Assembly: GCA_021234155.1 (NCBI GenBank)
Contig: JAJEKV010000039.1
Coordinates: 13,400,241-13,464,240 of the forward strand
Direction of reading: 5' to 3'
Length of the DNA stretch: 64,000 nucleotides
Source of the DNA: Isoetes taiwanensis
Lineage: Eukaryota > Streptophyta > Lycopodiopsida > Isoetales > Isoetaceae
Notes under the pieces: model-generated
What the model saw: the letters and a program-made list of their open reading frames with translations, nothing else
Database searches by the model: none
Told to the model about the DNA's origin: nothing
In this document: positions 59,665 to 64,000 of the stretch, piece after piece
Numbering within the stretch: position 1 is the stretch's first letter
Layout: the number at the start of each line of letters is the position of its first letter
Position numbers and translations under genes: made by a program

Positions 59665-60510
59665 TCAAGCGAGGTTTGAAGCGGGGTTGTTGAACTCTAT
59701 TGCGGTGTATGAAGGGGACGGGTTTTTGATTTGGAAGGAACAAATCAAAAATGTTCTTGAAAATGAGGGCTTTGGGAATTCCAAGGGAACTGGTTCAGAG
59801 TGGAGATCACCTGGGTCTGCGTGGTACGCAGAGAGTTCTACCTGCGGTGGAAGTAGACTCCAGTAGAAATTGGTATTGGATGAAGTTGTTAAACTTGTAG
59901 AAGCTTATATGAGCCTGACCAATAAAGTTAGAGCTTCAATTCCCTACTTGAAAAGATAAGAGAAAGTCACCTAAGTGATATTTGGGTTCACAACTCCAAA
60001 ACTATGAGGAAAAAACATCATCTCAGTTGATGTTCTTGTCACTTTCCTGGGATGCTAAGGGGTAAAAAGAAAGGTGATGACACCACCAAAGTTTCTCTAA
60101 GTTTGTCTTTGTGTGGCCGACTTAGAAGTCTTTGGGAATTATTCTTGTTGAGCGGCAAAAGTGTGTTACGCATGTGGCAAGAAGCGAGTTGAGGGAACAG
60201 GTTGTCAACTCTTGACCAAGATATGGCCAAAACGGTGAAGAAATGATTGACGAGAATTTGAACAAAATAAGGTATTGTATGATGATGACATTGAAGATAA
60301 TGTTGGTGTTGTTGTATCTTGAGGTAAGAACCAAAAGCAACAAAGTTTTGAGGAAAAAGTGCTAAAGATAAAAATTGAAATAGGTCCTTGTTTTCTAGCG
60401 CAAAACAAAGGGCATTTAAAGATAAGTTGTCCTAAATTGAAAGAAGTTGATTCTTTTAGCTGTGGAGGCGGTCACTTTGCAAACAAGTGCTCAAGCGTAA
60501 AAATGAATAG
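59665..60510 (+). pseudogene. Copia element D gag
   Basis: N-terminal gag block FEAGLLNSIAVYEGDGFLIW and KEQIKNVLENEGFGN, then DEVVKLVEAYMSLTNKVRA. Near 60390-60510 there are two zinc-knuckle-like pieces, CFLAQNKGHLKISC and CGGGHFANKC, the first with a non-Cys at its second position and the second shortened. Several stops lie between. The first half is typical of plant copia gag (UBN2/DUF4219-type). Confidence 0.65.
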
Positions 60511-60540
60511 AAGCTGAGACCAAGTGAGGAAGGAAATTAT

Positions 60541-62640
60541 TGTAATGTAATGTAATGTATTATCAACGCCATTATAGACCCCAGGCCCATATGGCAAAGT
60601 TTACATCAGTCAATTGTAAAATATGAGTTTTACAATTACTAATCAAAAGCTTCCACTTTCGCTTCCATGTACTCACAAGCGGCTCTACAATTTCATTCCT
60701 CTCCTTCCAAACATCTTTTATATAGACTCAAGATGCTTGGTGGGAGGGCAGTTCTAGCAAAATTAGAACATGACATTGTACTTGTCTCGATGTACTCATG
60801 GCCAGAGACGTTCCAAAATATTATTGATTTTCAGATTAGAGCTTTAGGATCGAGACAACTTGGACAATAGCATCACATCTTGGAATATCCATACACCTAC
60901 ACGTCTCAATATCACGAGATGGTGCGAAGATGTCCCTCAGCTGTGAAATCGTATCAGATTAGGCCTACTTATATCGACAACGGGTACACGGTTCCTTATA
61001 TTCTATCATTGGGTTTATTCCAGTCTTATAGAAGTGCTTCTTGACCTCAGGTGTAATCAATATTCCACATAATAGCTTCAAGATCTTAGGCATGACATCT
61101 TCTTTAACATCTTGTAATTTTATGGGCACCGACCAATGAGGCCCTTCAACCCCGGTGCAGCCACTTATACCAAATCATACCAGCCGCAATTTAGAATGGT
61201 ATGGCGACGTAGTGCTTTGTCATCACGGTAATGTCTTCAACCTATTCACATATGAGATGGTCAGACAAAGCCTCAACCTCTAAGGGGCATTCCGATACTC
61301 TGCAAAGCCTTGACATGGTATGGTGTTTGAATTTTTTTGCGCAAGCTCCTCCATTAAAACCGTTTCTGAACTTTCTCAATCTTTTCCCAACTCTTTCTTG
61401 ATAAACTGATAAACGTATACCGTTCTAACTTCTTGTCTTAGCTTGGATTCCATATGGCAATCTTGAATCTTCCATGCCACCGTTTCCAGCTTTCGACCGT
61501 GTGTAACGTATATAAGGCTCTAAGCCCTCTAGATACCTGCGGCTTTTCGATGACCATATTCAATTATATTTATCGGATATTTAGGCCCACAGGAACTATA
61601 ATTGGATACTATTTCAACCAGGACTTCTCAATCTTAAATCCGGCCTTATCGCAGCGTGCCTATGATCATGATTTTAGAACTGCCCGGCATTAAGCGTCAT
61701 TCCCTTTAGATTACGCCCAAAAGGTGCGTAACACATTTAGGTGTTGTTGGAGTCAAGCCTGGCATCTTTGATATAAACACAATGTCATCAGCAAAGATCA
61801 ATAGCGGATTATATATTTACCAAGTCTACAACACCACTTGCCACCCATTCTCTCCGGCCCGACCTTCGGTTCATCGATAAAGAGCCCAAAAGAATTGAGT
61901 GACGAGGGGGCGCCACGTTTCACACCCTATTGTCTTTACGTCAATATGCTTGTCTTAGTGGAATGGAAAAGAGAGATCAAAATAAGGACCCTCTGGTAAA
62001 AGGTAAACAGCAACATCTAAGCTCAAAGCATCTAACATCTCGAGGAAAGCGATCGGGAAAGGTACCTCTGTCATCTACGATCAAAAGCTTTGGCTAGATC
62101 TATGATGAAACCTTTTATTCCCACAACCCTTTTGCTCCCTTATTGATACCATAGTGACAAATGGTCGATTGTTGAATGCTCATGGCGCTTTGCTTGCCCA
62201 TAGGCTCTTATCTCATTTTAAATACGCCCATTTGTAATCTTTTCAATCCATAGGCATTCAATTGCGAATGTCGTTCTTGACAAGAATGGTGCGGTGATTT
62301 TAACATTATCTTTGTCTCTGATTTATACCTTTGGCACTACTTTCGATTCGCTCCAATCCAGGATCATTGATCTTGAGAGTTACATATACGACAAGCTTTT
62401 CATAAAGCATTTCCACCCCATTTCATTATTCGTGATAAGCCCGGTTTATATCAGTTGCCATTATCCATTCCTTTGTGACTTAACATCGGCCATATAAACC
62501 AGCATCACTACACTTGCCCATATATACGCCCATTGACTGGGTCACAATAGCTGTGTGAACTCAATCTTCCATTATACGGTCTGTTTGAAGTTTCAATACA
62601 CCTTTGTGTGATTTAGTTTCATCAAAACCTTTTTGGATCT
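60541..62640 (-). pseudogene. LINE-C, inserted into copia element D
   Basis: Minus-strand LINE relic of the same broad family as LINE-A and LINE-B. The catalytic block FADDIVFISKM lies near 61780 and SFGLFIDEPK near 61890. The GQAGF/RSTIDH region is recognisable near 62160-62220. The 3' end has a (TACAT)n pentamer tail at about 60542-60560. The 5' limit is approximate. It separates the zinc-knuckle part of the copia gag from the protease part. Confidence 0.6.
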
Positions 62641-62869
62641 AATTCTATCGCTCATGTGGTTTGCAATATCTCTAAGCCATCTTTTCTTTTCTTTGATTAT
62701 TTATAAGCTTTCTTGGCGCTATATCGAGGAAGCACTTTCACAGGCAACAGCTGCTCACATTGACATCATACCATTTTGGATTTATAACCAAATTGTAGCA
62801 TTTCCATATATCAATGTGTCTTCGCGACACTAGAACGCTATGTTCTTTAAGGCTCATTCATACTAGTGA

Positions 62870-64000
62870 GGTATCAGCCGCTAGCTTTCTCAATGGCGGC
62901 CCAGTTAAAGAATCTTTTCGTGTTTCTCGTAAGCGATATGACGTCGCGAAGCTTAGGAGGAGCATACCTCCTCTTCCCTTTTCTAGTCGAGAAGAAATCC
63001 ATTTGAAAGGTGCAACGCCAATTTGGTGCAAGATATTGAAGAAGAATCAAGTGAAGAGGATAGAAGATGTTAGGTATAATGAATATGACATTTCATTTGC
63101 TTTCAAAGAAAAATCTAATAATGATGATATTAATGATAGTGAGCGGAAAAATCCGTGATTCGGCCAAATTATTCACAAGGAGAAAGAAGGAAAAATTAAG
63201 CATATCAAGTTGGAAAATGGGAAGTTACAAGATGTTCAATACCGCAGGAATGTTAGGGTGTTTGACCTTCGAGGTAAGTAAACTTGAAGGATATGTTTGT
63301 ATGTGTACCTTCACTAGTCAGAAATTTAATTTAAACTACACGATTAGTGAACATGGATTACCACTGTTGTTTTAAGCAGAAGTATCAATGTAAAGTGCTT
63401 TTGAATAATGAGATCAAATTTCTTGGAAGAAGATTTGGTAATTTGTTTGCATTGGATAGTGGTTGTTTGCCTGTGTTAATTGTTATGATTCGAGATATGG
63501 ACACTTATCACGAGGTTATATCGTAATCATAGCACCATGAATATTGTCTTACTATGATTAAACAAAAATAATCAAAGCAAAAAAATGAAGTTAGTGGGCA
63601 AGAATGCTGCCCTAGGTTGCATGCAGGAAAACAGCAAGATTGCCTTTTAAAAGGCAAGAGAAAACCAAAGGGTGTTGGAGCTAGTGCATCTGAGATCTGT
63701 GGCCCTCTTAATGTTAGAGAATATGGAAAAAGGTATTTCATTACCTTTATTGATGACTGTTGAAAGACAACATGCATGTGTCTTAGAACTAAAGATCAGA
63801 AGCCTTTGGGCTTATAAAATGTTTACTTTCGCAGTGGAGTTAGAAAGCAGGGAAAAAAGTGAAATGTATTCGATCGGCGAAGTGGTGGGGGATTCATGTC
63901 CATACGGGTTATCAAGTTTTGCAAGGTAAAGGGGAATAAAGAGACAGTTTACATGTAGTTTTTCTCCACAAACTAATGGCGACAGGCAATACGTAACCCC
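62870..64000 (+). pseudogene. Copia element D protease and integrase
   Basis: In order: a gag-protease linker (62930-63160), a KLENGKLQDVQYRRNVRVFD block (after 63205), the gag-pre-integrase block (GYVCVPSL, VLLNNEIKFLGRRFG) and the integrase core (CMQENSKIAF, SEICGPLNVREYGKRYFITF, with IDD). Frames shift several times. The domain runs off the window. The first integrase Asp appears in IDDC, but later catalytic positions are not visible. Confidence 0.65.

Larger units (their letters stand above)
59217..64000 (+). mobile_element. Ty1/copia element D, interrupted by LINE-C and cut by the window end
   Basis: Plus strand: LTR, PBS, gag (59665-60510), an inserted LINE (about 60541-62640), then protease and integrase parts (62880-63960) running to the window end. 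Frames are broken throughout. The encoded sequences are close to the copia segment at 51-53 kb (CVPSLVRNL against CVPTLVRNL, LLNNEIKFLGRRFGNLF against FLNNEIKFIGKRVGNLY), so both are the same family in opposite orientation. Confidence 0.7.

Overview
The window looks like transposon-rich nuclear DNA of a land plant. It holds plant-type chromovirus (Ty3/gypsy), Ty1/copia, L1-like and other LINE, TRIM and MITE-like copies, initiator-Met-tRNA primer sites, short GT-AG introns and long GATA/GA microsatellites. A seed-free vascular plant (fern or lycophyte) is my best guess, with low confidence. I see no clearly intact ordinary host gene; the host-like pieces are fragments or pseudogenes.

Layout. 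1-6.1 kb: a possible lone exon, then a 3'-truncated gypsy element on the minus strand (LTR 5559-6097, gag, RT) carrying two insertions of one MITE-like family; a third copy of that family interrupts a candidate exon at 6.4-6.9 kb. 7.4-9.5 and 11.7-13.4 kb: two 5'-truncated LINEs on the minus strand, the second abutting a (GA)n tract. 13.5-19 kb: non-coding DNA with short tandem duplications and a diverged LTR-like stretch. 19.04-32.08 kb: one complete 13-kb LTR retrotransposon on the minus strand. 32.95-38.76 kb: a broken DUF7869-type gene with a TRIM inside an exon, a tandem exon duplication and a 549-bp foldback element. 43.8-53.3 kb: remains of copia elements, an MMTAG2-like fragment duplicated nearby, and an L1 relic. 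56-59 kb: a decayed gypsy relic. 59.2-64 kb: a copia element on the plus strand, interrupted by a LINE and running off the window.

The main discovery is in the 13-kb element. Reading along its minus strand, the order is 5' LTR, initiator-Met PBS, two 67-bp hairpins, ORF1, two more copies of the same hairpin, ORF2, gag, protease-RT-RNase H, integrase with chromodomain, a hairpin-rich 3' region, polypurine tract, 3' LTR. ORF1 (443 codons, fully open) starts with a histone H3-like tail (ARTKQ, then ARK) and ends with an ungapped 89-residue histone H3 fold. The fold mixes canonical-H3 features (QDFKTD loop, GER end) with centromeric-H3-like ones ([23 protein letters not shown]). About 345 charged residues separate tail from fold. 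ORF2 carries a long acidic tract of the kind seen in histone chaperones. I infer that a chromovirus has captured an H3/CENH3-type histone and may use it to mark or reach a chromatin compartment. The copy seen here has frameshifts in ORF2, gag and pol and altered catalytic residues, so it is probably not autonomous, yet ORF1 is open.
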